From: Ectobius pallidus
Taxonomy: Eukaryota; Arthropoda; Insecta; Blattodea; Ectobiidae
Assembly (NCBI GenBank): GCA_964059195.1
Contig: CAXKWD010000006.1
Coordinates: forward strand, 174,652,825 to 174,716,824
Direction of reading: 5' to 3'
DNA: 64,000 nucleotides
Each line of letters begins with the position of its first letter. Position 1 is the first letter of the stretch. Positions 32,503 through 42,791 of the stretch are shown here, piece by piece. Position numbers and translations under genes: made by a program. A model generated the notes under the pieces. It was not told the DNA's origin. It made no database searches and saw only the letters and a list, made by a program, of their open reading frames with translations.

Positions 32503-33012
32503 ATGAGTCTATTTAAGATAAAAATTGCCTCGATAGTAACATATGGTTTGGAACTAATGTGGCCACACCTGAAGCATAAGCAATTGATGGAAATGGAAGC
32601 TGTCAAAGCCACATTTCTGAAACGAGTGCTATGCCTGTCAAAGTTTACTCCTTCGCGGCTCGTGTATTTGCTGACAAGAGAGCCTCCTTGGATGGAAGAG
32701 TTAAGGTTGGAGCTTCTTCTGCTGTCAACACCCAGCTTTGTGGCGCTGGTAGAGACGATGAGACTAAAGAGATCTGAAGTCTGGGAAGAGTTCTTCACAA
32801 CTGACGCAATGCTCACCAGAGACTGGATGAAAAGCTCATATGACCTGAGGCATGGGTTCCATTACAGGGTGTGTAAGAACAAGAATTACCACCAGCCAGA
32901 ACCCGGATGTGAATGCTCGTTGTGCGGCAGACGATGTGATAGGTATCACGTAATGTGGTGCGAACAAAGAAAGCAATCTCTGACCCAGTTCTGCAGTGAC
33001 AAAAACAAATAA
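32503..33012 (+). mobile_element. LINE fragment: C-terminal region of a reverse transcriptase protein
   Basis: An open 169-codon frame encodes IKIASIVTYGLELMWPHLK (thumb-like region), EAVKATFLKRVLCLSKF and SRLVYLLTREPPW. Near the end is CSLCGRRCDRYHVMWC, a C..C...C....C/H zinc-knuckle-like motif. The layout is that of the C-terminus of Jockey/R1-like non-LTR elements. The polymerase core is missing. The frame is intact to its stop, so this copy is comparatively young or by chance undamaged. Confidence 0.65.
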
Positions 33013-33502
33013 AATTTATTTAAACTTTGCACTGCGCATTTCCTCATATATATATATATATAACTTAGGGGTTAACTAACATGGTTTCCTCAATCTCAAA
33101 GGCCAAAATACGGATACATTGAGATATAGCCAAACAATAGAAGCAAATGCTGCATGAATGAGTTATTACAAGAGTTTACTGGTAAATTTCGGTGGCCACG
33201 AAATTTGATTTGAACCCAGGACCTCTTCCCTATTAGCCTACTTCACCTCGTAATTGGTTTCCGTGTGTTGTACTCCTCCTCCTTTCTCTTCCCCTCTGCC
33301 CGTCATTGCTAAGTCATTGTCGGCAGTCTGCCTGTCAGAACTTTGCCCCTGTTCTACACACGCCGTATTTTTCTCTCCATTTCCGCTCCAGTCGTTGCTT
33401 GCTTTGCGATTTTGCTGACTCCAGATTTCTTTTCTTCCATAGTTCGAGTCCTTTTACAAATGCTTTCCTACCTTCCTCTCGGGCTTATTTCATTTCTTTC
33501 AA

Positions 33503-34110
33503 CTATAAATTTCTACAGTGTCTATCCTCTGTTCCATAGTCCTGTTCTACAAAGATCTGTGTCCCTTTGAATTTTTTTGCATTACTGAGAACTTGCCATT
33601 TGAACTTCATCGTGGCTACTTTGATCAGTATCGGCCTCGTTTTATTGCCTTGCTTTTCCAACCTGTAACAGTCTTCTATCTCCCAGCCGTCTAGATTCAA
33701 CCCTAGGTCGTCTTCAAATAAATTCCCTACTATCTGAGTTAGCCACATTTCTTTGATCTCTTTTACTCCGAACAAAATTAAGTTTGTTTTTCTTCTTTCT
33801 GTCGTCTCGAACCTCCTCATACATTCAGCTATTTTGTCTGTTATTTCTATCTTCCAGTTTCGCAGTATTATCCCTACCTCCTCGAATCTACTGTCGATTT
33901 TCAACTCCACATTCTTTACCATGCTCTTTAATTCTGCGATGTCTGCTGCGAGTTTATTTAGCATGGATTTTAACTGTGCCATCTCTTCGAATAAAGGTCC
34001 TGGGTTCAGCTTGATGCCTCTGATTACTAACAGCATGGCTGTTCTTTTGAGATATCTCTTTTTCCTCCCTTTATGCTCTTTTTGTTCTAGCCAGCATAGC
34101 TTCCTATACT
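33503..34110 (-). mobile_element. LINE ORF1-like protein with coiled coil
   Basis: The 177-codon frame at 33503-34036 (extendable upstream in frame to about 34,110 as KLCWLEQKEHKGRKKRYLK) encodes a heptad-rich coiled coil (about residues 18-75: LKSMLNKLAADIAELKSMV). It then has TNLILFGVKEI, EIEDCYRLEKQG, TRPILIKVATM and KGTQIFVEQDY. This matches the RNA-binding region of ORF1/ORF1-like proteins of insect LINEs. Residues 4-14 end in GIKLNPGP, a 2A-like C-terminus. No intact partner ORF2 is adjacent. Confidence 0.65.
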
Positions 34111-34355
34111 TGCCCTATACGTTTCTAAATCTACACCCATTTTCACCAGTCCTTTCCGGCCCACGGAGCTCCACATAAACACAACTGCTCTGAATCGCTG
34201 CTCGCACCAGATTCCCCCATGTTCAAATAAACAATTTTACCAGATTATCTGTGAACTAAAACCCATTTTTTTTCACTGAACTATTTACTTACAGCAGTGT
34301 CTCTAAAGGGAAAATCAATTGACTTTTGAGATGACAGGGAAGACAAAATGTATTT

Positions 34356-34863
34356 TTACATTACACTTGAATGTATTTTTTTACAGTGATTACGCAAATG
34401 AATTTTGAGATAATTTCTTACAGAAAACGTTTTGTTACAGAAATCACAATTGAAAGCTTTATATCCTGTATGAGTAAGCAGATGAGTTTTGAGAGAACTC
34501 GAAAAAGAAAATGTTTTGTTACACACATCACACTTGCAAGGTTTTTCTCCTGTATGAGTAAACAGATGAGTTTTGAGACTCCACTGATGAGAAAATGTTT
34601 TATTACAGACATCACACTGAAACGCTTTCTTTCCTGTATGAGTAAGCAGATGATATTTGAGACTACTTTTAACAGAAAATGTTTTGTTACAGATATCACA
34701 CTTGAATGCTTTTTCTCCTGTATGAGTAAGCAGATGTGTTTTGAGATGACTTTTTCGACAAAATGTTTTATTACAGACATCACACTAAAACGCTTTCTCC
34801 CCTGTATGAGTAAGCAGATGAGTTTTGAGATCAATTTTTCGACAAAATGTTTTTATACAGAGA
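34356..34863 (-). pseudogene. Six disabled C2H2 fingers beyond the stop of zinc-finger gene 1
   Basis: After the 514-codon frame, six more finger units of the same family continue in another frame (for example CNKTFCRKSHLKTHL, CNKTFSVKSSLKYHL, CNKTFSFSSSLKTHL) to a stop at 34356-34358. The change of frame comes from loss of 8 bp at about 34,870, compared with neighbouring units. A second lesion, TAG at 34785-34787, replaces the Lys codon in a linker. The last unit (VRNYLK) resembles the last unit downstream of gene 3 (LRNYLT), so it is probably the ancestral C-terminus. Confidence 0.85.
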
Positions 34864-36408
34864 TCACACTTTCTCTCCTATATGAGTAAACAGATGATAC
34901 TTGAGAGTATCGTTTCGAGCAAATGTTTTATTACAGACATCACACTTAAACGATTTCTCCCCTGTATGAGTAATCAGATGAGATTTGAGACTACTATTTT
35001 GAGTAAATGTTTTATTACAGAGATCACACTTAAACGCTTTCTCCCCTGTATGAGTAAGCAGATGAGTTTTAAGTATAAATCTTCGAGAGAATGTCTTGTT
35101 GCACACATCACACTTAAACGCTTTCTCCCCTGTATGAATAAGCAGATGACTTTTGAGATCACTTTTTCGACCAAATGTTTTATTACAGACATCACACTTA
35201 AACGCTTTCTCTCCTGAATGAGTGAGCAGATGATTTTTGAGATGACTATTTTGAGCAAATGTTTTATTACAGATATCACAATTAAATGGTTTCCCTCCTG
35301 AATGAGTAACCAGATGTCTTTTGAGATCACAACCTTCATAAAATGTTTTGTTACAGACATCGCACTTGAAGGCTCTCTTTCCTGTATGAGTAAGGAGATG
35401 ACTTTTGTGAGAATTGCTATGAGCAAATGTTTTGTTACAAACATCACACTTGAATGCTTTCTCTCCTGTATGAGTAAGCATATGAGATTTGAGATTATGT
35501 TTAAGAGAGAATGTTTTGTTACAGATATCGCACTTAAATTTTCTCTCTCCTGTATGAGTAAGCAGATGATATTTGAGATGACCACTTTGAAAAAACTTTT
35601 TGTCACAAACATCACACTTGAAGGTTTTCTCTCCTGTATGAGTAAGCTGATGAGTTTTGAGATTATTCTTTCGAGAAAACGTTTTGTTACAGACTTCACA
35701 CTTAAACGTTTTCTCCCCTGTATGAATAACCAGATGAGTTTTAAGTATATACTTTAAAGAGAATGTCTTTTTGCACACATCACACTTTAACGCTTTCTCC
35801 CCTGTATGAGTAAGCAGATGAGATTTGAGATGACTTTTTTGAGCAAAAGTGTTATTACAGATATCACACTTAAACGCTTTCTCCCCTGTATGAGTAAGCA
35901 GATGAGTTTTTAGATGAGTGTTAAGAGAAAATGTTTTGTTGCAGACATCACACTTAAACGCTCTCTCTCCTGTATGAGTAAGCAGATGCCTTTTGAGATC
36001 ATGACTTTTAGAAAATGCTTTATTACAGACATCACACTTGAAAGCTTTGTTTCCTTTATGGGGAAGCGGACGAGTTCTGATGTTGTGCCTCAAAGAAGTT
36101 GCCGCACTTTCACTTTTAGTTTGAAACGTCTTTACAAAGTCAAAGGTCACAGACTTACTCTCATGTTCACCAATAAACTCAAGCTCTTCATTATTTCCGC
36201 TGCACGATGTCGTTGTCTCTAACTTCACAACATTGGATACCGTTGCTTCTAATGGGTCTATATTCTCTGTTTTAATTTGTCGTGTCTCTACTAAATTGAA
36301 GGTTATGGGTTTAGCCTCACACTTAACAGTCTGTTCGTGTTTTACACATCTCGATGGGAAGTCTTCTTCTTTTATTTCTCTTTCTTCATGTTGTAATGTT
36401 ACCTCCAT
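34864..36408 (-). CDS. C2H2 zinc-finger protein 1 (14 fingers)
   Basis: The 514-residue frame has an acidic N-terminus (1-120) followed by 14 tandem C2H2 fingers from C125, each C-x2-C-x12-H-x3-H with TGEKAFKCDVCNKTF linkers, so a nuclear sequence-specific DNA-binding protein is expected. The N-terminus has two related motifs (KPITFNLVETRQIKTEN at about 33-49 and KSVTFDFVKTFQTKSE) and SUMO-type sites EIKEED and QIKTEN. No KRAB, SCAN or ZAD domain is seen. The start is the first ATG and is conserved in gene 3. It ends early (HIGEKV-stop) through an 8-bp deletion, losing six fingers. A 14-finger product could still bind DNA. No intron is needed; an upstream non-coding exon is possible. Confidence 0.85.
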   Translation of the reverse strand: MEVTLQHEEREIKEEDFPSRCVKHEQTVKCEAKPITFNLVETRQIKTENIDPLEATVSNVVKLETTTSCSGNNEELEFIGEHESKSVTFDFVKTFQTKSESAATSLRHNIRTRPLPHKGNKAFKCDVCNKAFSKSHDLKRHLLTHTGERAFKCDVCNKTFSLNTHLKTHLLTHTGEKAFKCDICNNTFAQKSHLKSHLLTHTGEKALKCDVCKKTFSLKYILKTHLVIHTGEKTFKCEVCNKTFSRKNNLKTHQLTHTGEKTFKCDVCDKKFFQSGHLKYHLLTHTGERKFKCDICNKTFSLKHNLKSHMLTHTGEKAFKCDVCNKTFAHSNSHKSHLLTHTGKRAFKCDVCNKTFYEGCDLKRHLVTHSGGKPFNCDICNKTFAQNSHLKNHLLTHSGEKAFKCDVCNKTFGRKSDLKSHLLIHTGEKAFKCDVCNKTFSRRFILKTHLLTHTGEKAFKCDLCNKTFTQNSSLKSHLITHTGEKSFKCDVCNKTFARNDTLKYHLFTHIGEKV

Positions 36409-37465
36409 TATGCTATGTGCTGATCTACATACAGGACGGAACCACGATTTATTTCAAATCCACACGCATCACTAGTAACTCAAGACTTTTAGTTCTAGCA
36501 AGAACATTCCATAGTACATGTAGGACTCTTGTATTTGTATAAAGTCTAAGATTTCGTATTTCATGCTTAATTAAAAGGAAAGTTATTTGGAATAAGTTCA
36601 CATTCTTGAGATGACCAGCACGGCAGGCGGCGATCAGAACAGTATATTATCTCATAGATCGTGACCCAATGGCGACGAATTGGAAAGGATGGTTTGGTTG
36701 CGGTTGGGAGGGTGTCCTGACCTTCCCCGAAGTCTAAACTTAAAATTCTATTTTAATATTATTTAAGCTCTAATTTGTTTAATATTTACTTGTATTTACT
36801 TTATTTAATAATAAAATAATGAACTTTTAAATTATTATTTCTACTGTTTTATTTAACTTTTCTTATAAATAGTAATAAGTGTTATATATATAACTTATTT
36901 GGAATAACCGCTAATGAATTCAACCATTTTTTTGTCCAGTCTGTAGAGAAAATATCAAACAAAATCGATAAAGATTTTGAAAATTCGGCATACTTCCTAA
37001 ATATTAGCCTATACTCCATGTAAAATTGATAGGCCCAAATTTACTTTTAATGATGTAACATCAGATATAGTTTTTGGTAGTGGTGATTATTCTATATAGG
37101 ATGTGTGGAACATCCTGCACTTCATTATTCATCTACATAAATGTTTACTAGCATTCATTGTCAAAATTAAAACAATAAAATGACAAAACAGTGTTTTTGT
37201 AGATCACTCGGGAAGGAAGTTAGCGGTTCTTTTTTGAGCATGTTGGTATTTGAGAGGATGTCCCACGGAGGAAAGAATACCTCCGTGGGATGTCCTCAGT
37301 GTATCCATGTTGTTGTTAAAGCTCTGGCAAGTGAAGGGGGAAGGGAAGAGACGGTGAGAAGCCAGTTTCATATGGAGGAAGTTGAGGACGTCTTACAGTA
37401 CAGTCCTTCCTCACGTTCGATAGCTTGTTTTCTAAGAGGGGAGTGATCATATTTTTATTAATATT
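36409..37465. other. Upstream region of zinc-finger gene 1; non-coding
   Basis: The first ~70 bp resemble the sequence upstream of the other two zinc-finger genes ('acgatttatttcaaatccacacg.atca'), so the duplicated unit includes 5' flank. A hairpin CCCACGGAGG/CCTCCGTGGG lies at 37262-37289. The short frame at 37180-37446 has no recognised domain. Confidence 0.55.
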
Positions 37466-38312
37466 TATTAAGTGCCAGTATGGTACTTTATGAGATTGTG
37501 TGGGGGACGAAAAATGTCTGTCCGTCTGTCTGTCTGTCCGTGTGTCTGTACGCGCTCTAACTCAAATACGCTTTTTCGGATTTTCATGAAACTTGCAAAA
37601 CACATTTATAATGTCAATGGGAAGAACCCTATTGATATTGAACCAAATCGGTTCACCGGTACCGGAGTAATGCACAATTTAGTTCCTATTTTAATAGATT
37701 ATATTAGAAAGGCGCCATAACTCAAATACGCTGTATCGGATTTCCATTAAACTTGGTATACGCGTTTATGACGTCCATGAAAAGTACTCTGTTAAATTTG
37801 AACCTAATCTGTTGACCGGTACCGGAGTAAAACCCAATTTAGTGTATATTTTAAAGGCGCAATAGCTCAAATACGCCTTATCGGATATTTATGAAACTTC
37901 GTATACGCATTTATACTATCCATGGAAAGACGTCTGTTGATGTTCAACCAAATCGGTTGGCCAGTACCGGAATAATGCCCAATTTATTGCCTTTTATGTT
38001 AATATATGAGAAGTCGCGATAACTCAAATATGCTTTATTGGATTTTCCTGAAACTTTGTATACCCATTTATAATGTACATGGGAAGACGTCTACCGATAT
38101 TGGACTAAATCGGTTGACCGGTACCGGAGTAAAACCCAATTTAGTGTCTATTTTAAAAACGCGGTAACTCAAATACGCTTTACCGGATTTTTATGGAATT
38201 TGGTATACACATTTATAGTGTTCATGGGAAGACGTCTACTGATACTGGATGAAATCGGTTCTCCTGTTTCGGAGTAATGCTCAATTTGGTGCCTATTTTA
38301 TGATAATATACG
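37466..38312 (+). repeat. Tandem array of five ~140-160-bp units
   Basis: Units begin near 37,555, 37,716, 37,857, 38,014 and 38,158. Each carries 'aactcaaatacgctttatcgg', 'atgaaacttggtatac.catttat', 'ccaaatcggttgaccggtaccgg' and 'cccaatttagt'. The leader 'agtgccagtatggtactttatg' plus a CTGTC-rich run is also present in single copies at 22,155 and 54,229. Non-coding. Confidence 0.88.
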
Positions 38313-38465
38313 TATTCGAAAGAATTTATATAAAAAAAAGCAAATCACTTATAATGACAACATAGACAATTGTCTTACTGTGATATTTTACGGCTTTGGA
38401 AATTAAAATAGAGATAGCTATGACCAAAAACACTATTGTTTTACATGCGCTTGTCCAACTAGACC

Positions 38466-38552
38466 GTTAAACTGACCCAGGTGACCGAGATGGTAACGTT
38501 TTGGCCTCACGTTATGGTGTTCCATGGTTCAAATCCCGAAACCAGCCAATTT
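38466..38552 (+). repeat. tRNA-like SINE head
   Basis: GGTGACCGAGATGGTAACG (box-A-like) and GGTTCAAATCCCG (box B) lie at tRNA spacing. A poly-A run follows at 38,730-38,748. It is not a foldable tRNA. Confidence 0.45.
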
Positions 38553-39254
38553 CACTTTCTTTTTCGTATTTTTATGTGAGTGTGCGATTGTCAAAATATC
38601 AAAAATCTGTACAGTTCAGCTGATGCTGGAAGATTTTAATCTGATTAAAAAGAAAACTAGACCTTTGTTCTTCCGTAAGCCCTGATTAATGAATAAATCT
38701 GGAGCTTAACTTGGAAATCAATTTAAAAAAAAAAAAAAAAAAACATATTCTGCATATCATAATTGCAGTCATAGGCTAACTGTTTAAACAAAAACATACT
38801 GGCACTTTTTTACATCAGTTTACCTGATTTTATTTATTTCTTTTCTTGGTATATATTATAGGCCTAGTTATTATTAAACTTTACAGTGCTGTTTATATTT
38901 CAATATAAGTATTCCTGGAACAATATCAAGTTTGATATCAACTATTATATTGCGGAATAGCTAAAATTATAGCGGAATAGCTGATTTCCGCAAACGACAG
39001 TTTTCATACATAGTTAAATATGTTCATATTTTACGATAAAGCATTATTGTATTAAATTTACATCTCAGCCTTTATGAATTTTTTACGGCGACGCATATGT
39101 ACGTCAATAGCACTGAATGGGTTAATTAGCTCTCTCCACACCATCCTACACAACTAAAAAACCAGGAGTCACCACTGTTTTTTGGTATCGTAAATAAGTT
39201 TAAGACATATGCTAGTGTTGATATTTATGAAATTTCTTGTAATTTACTTAAACA

Positions 39255-41660
39255 GGTTAACTTATAGATAGCTTTTGCGAACCATTAACTTATTGCATAA
39301 ATAAGTGATTAAGGGAAAGTATATTTCCAAGTATCCTAAAACTGTCTAGAGTTGTACCTATTTTTAAGAAAGGTGAGAAGGACTCCCCTGCTAGTTATAG
39401 ACCAATTTCTTTGATCCCAATTTTCTCAAAAGTTCTAGAAACTGTCCAGGTGTCTAGTTATTTAGAAAACTTCGGTATAATCTGTAGCCAACAATATGGT
39501 TTTAGAAAATTTAGATCCACAACTGATGCATTGGAATCGGTTAGAAATATAATGCACGTTTTTGAGTCAAAGGACTTTGCACAGGCAACATTTTGTGATT
39601 TGAGTAAAGCGTTTGATGTTGTTAATCACACAATGTTACTTCATAAGTTAGATTTTTATGGCTTCAGTAGGTTAAGTATTAGTCTAATTAAATCATTCCT
39701 TGCAGATAGAAAACAAATAGTATGTATAGGTAGGGAGAATTCAGACATAGCCACCAATGTCAAACATGGAGTACCACAGGGTTCGGTATTGGGACCGTTA
39801 TTATTTACCCTAAAGATAAATGATTTACTGTCGGCTACAAACTGTTTTACAATACTCTATGCAGATGACACAACTTTTTTTTAAAATAACGGTTCAGATT
39901 TTCAAACACATCAAAATTTAACACAAGTCACTATGTCAAAAGCATAAACATGGTTTCAAGCAAATGGTTTTTTAATGAGTAAAATCAAGACACAGGAACT
40001 TTATTTCAGTTTAAGAGACTTACCTGACGACATCTGTATAGATAACGTCAAGTTCTTAGGGGTTCTTGATAAAAAAATTAACATGGGAATGCCATACAAC
40101 ATATATATTAACCAAATTATCTAGAGTTGTATTTTTACTTAAAAGTTTGAAAAGTCATGTTCCAAGTACTTATATGAGATCTGCATATTTCGCTTTTTTT
40201 TTTCAAAGCATAATTTCATATGGTATTTTACTTTGGGGAAATAGTGCACACATTAACAATATATTACTCCTCCAAAAAAAAGCTATTAGAATAATATCGG
40301 ATGCACAAAAATTAGATCACTGTAAACCTCTGTTTATCAAACAAAAATGCCTGACAGTAATAAATAGACTTCGGACCTTTAGGTCGCTAAAAATGCTGTT
40401 TTAGGTACCTAAAATAGGCTCAAAATTGGAAAATAGGTTCTAAAAACCGTAAAATAGTCTCTTATAAAATTGTCAAGTTGCTAATTTTCTGAAATGTCTC
40501 AATTGCAATGCAGAATATTACATTTAATGAAGTCACCATTAATCAATAATCATGAAAAAACACAGATATAGGCCTATGGTACAGAATTATGTAATCTGTT
40601 ACTAGGGCCTGTATTACTACTACAACAGTGAAAACCTAATCCCTGCGCCCAGAAGCTATGCACGCTAGCATATTCAACCTCTTGTATCCTTCAGTGAATC
40701 AGAAAACTACGATTTTTTTTGTTTTGTTACTGGATGTGGGAGTCGGGAGAAAAACACTACATTTTCTTGGGAATTCCAAGGAATTTTTCTACTAAAGACA
40801 AAACATTAATTACTAATTAACCAAGTCACAAATGTGTCATGTACTGCACATTCCGAGCTAAAAATTTAGTATGAACTGAAAATAAATGCTGGAATTTATA
40901 ACAAAAAATAACTTATTTTGAACTTTAGAGGAAAAACAAGCAAAAAGGCAATATTAGGCTCTAATGTAAAAATAGGCTGTTTTAGGTCCTATAAAAGTAT
41001 CAGTTTTAGGCATAGTCACTTATGAAACATGCATATACAAGTTTTCGTTCATATATCACTTAAGGATTAAAATAGGTTTTTACCAAAAATCCGAAGTCTA
41101 GTAATAAATATATATATATATATATACGTATCATGTATCATGTATTACTCCACACAAAAAGTAACATATTAGAACATCAACTCAGACAAGAACAAGACAT
41201 TCACAACTACAATACAAGGAAAAATAAACATAACGATATTCCATTTAATAGGTTATCAAAATCTCATAATAGCTACAAAGTCTTAGGTCCAATTATGTTC
41301 AACAAACTACCTATAAAAAAAGTAGAGCAACCAGTGAATCTGTTTAAAAATGATCTATATAATTTCTTAGTAAACTCCCCCTATTATTCCCTTCAAGAAT
41401 TCTTTGATCAAAATAAATAAGAAACTCTTACTTAAATTGCTGGACACTGTTTATTATGTTCTTGCATAATAGGTTTATTATGTTTTTATTGTATTATTAA
41501 GATAGATTTTGTATATTAGATAATATAATATGACCAACTGAATTTGAAATACTTGTAACTATCAGATGTAAGTGATACAGATAACAATGTGATAAAGATT
41601 TTGACTTTGTCTATTGCAACTATGCTTAACGACAATAAAATTTATTTATTTATTATTATT
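39255..41660 (+). mobile_element. Jockey/CR1-like LINE reverse transcriptase, mutated, with nested hAT element
   Basis: The polymerase region reads [47 protein letters not shown] (motif A), [14 protein letters not shown] (motif B) and [10 protein letters not shown] (motif C, YADD) from about 39,335 to 39,884. Then come a stop and frameshifts. The thumb and C-terminal parts continue at 40066-40364 (SIISYGILLWG) and, after a 736-bp hAT insertion, at 41133-41420 (HNYNTRKNKHNDIPFNRLSK). The 3' end is a TTTA/TTA-rich tail near 41,640. An in-frame TGA precedes the polymerase domain and the endonuclease is absent. It is a dead 5'-truncated copy. Confidence 0.88.
40365..41100. mobile_element. Non-autonomous hAT element nested in the LINE
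   Basis: Ends TAGACTTCGGA and (T)CCGAAGTCTA are flanked by the exact octamer GTAATAAA (40357-40364, 41101-41108). The insertion splits the LINE frame between ...LTVIN and the C-terminal block, so the LINE was there first. Subterminal 'taggtcc/taggctc' motifs; no coding sequence. Confidence 0.92.
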
Positions 41661-42560
41661 ATAACTTAGGTATCGATTTCAAATAGAAATTACATGAACA
41701 CACAAGTATTTCACTTGTAAGACCACGTATAATAATGTAAATATAAATCCTAGGCTTTTATAATTTTAAGTATATATGTTATTTTAATATGAGCCTAAAC
41801 CAATTGTGCCAGTAAACATTATAAAAAGTCAGAGTTATAGACGACCAGAATTCATAAACTGGACATATATACAACTACATACAAAACGCTACTGGTTGTT
41901 TAAAATTGAATCTCCTGATAGATAAATATTACCTTTTAGAGTACATTTTGCTCTAACTCACAACTATACCAACAGAAAATAAAAAAATACTGTATGTACA
42001 TTTAATTTGCAAATCAGACTATTATTGCATAGTAGCATAAGACATACAATATTTGCAAAGCCAGTATGCAAAAATAATTTGATGGTACAACCATTTTTAA
42101 CCTGTGAATACTTGATATTTTGTAATTTTAACTTTTATTGTTAATGACATGATTGTAAAAATGCTAACGCCAAATTAGCTAATATATTCAGTGCAGACTT
42201 TTATATGACTGTGTAACAATTTCTAACTTGATGTAATTGTTTTTATGTATAGCAATAACCTATACTGGTCTAGACTACACAAGTGTGCAATTATTTTGAG
42301 AAAAACTTTTTTCAAACAACAATTCTAGCCTAACGAAATAAAATTTTTTGTAATTAACTTAATTCTAATAAATTATTGATTTACCATTGAACAAGATATT
42401 TGTAAAAGATTGTCCCCACATCCTTGGTTGACGGCATCTTATTAATTTAATTTTGAGGGTATAAGACGAAAATCTCCTTGATACTTCTATATTTCCCTCA
42501 TAGAAATTCAATTTTTTTCTTTACTAAACTATTCATTTACAGTAGCCTCTTATAAAAGGA
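41661..42560. other. AT-rich stretch without recognised features
   Basis: No gene-like frame, RNA or terminal inverted repeat seen. Its right end, from about 42,540, begins the decayed tail of zinc-finger gene 2. Confidence 0.5.
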
Positions 42561-42791
42561 TATAAATTGACTTTTGAAATGACTGGTATGACAAAGTGTA
42601 TTGTTACAGCATTCCACTTGAATACTTTAGTTTCCCCTATGAGCAAGCAGATGAGCTTTCAGTTCATTACGTCGGGAAAATGTTTTGTTACATACATCAC
42701 ACTTAATTTTTTTCTCTCCTATATGAGTAAGCAGATGAGATATGAGAGTACAGTTTAGAGCAAATGTATCAATACACACATCACATTTAAA
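42540..42791 (-). pseudogene. Disabled C-terminal fingers beyond the stop of zinc-finger gene 2
   Basis: Beyond TAA at 42792-42794 the same frame continues with a degenerate unit (CDVCIDTFALNCTLISHLLTH), an intact-looking unit (CNKTFSRRNELKAHLLAH) and, after another TAA, a corrupted last unit. The first stop arises by one base change in a linker Lys codon (AAA to TAA). No frameshift is needed for the first two units. Confidence 0.8.

Noticed and set aside
34371..36542. Several plus-strand open frames (up to 172 codons) across zinc-finger gene 1
   Set aside because: They are antisense or frame-shifted readings of the 84-bp finger repeat, which stays open in several frames; only the C2H2 frame makes a protein family.
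37180..37446. 88-codon plus-strand frame upstream of the tandem array
   Set aside because: No recognisable domain, and it includes a hairpin; not supported as a gene.
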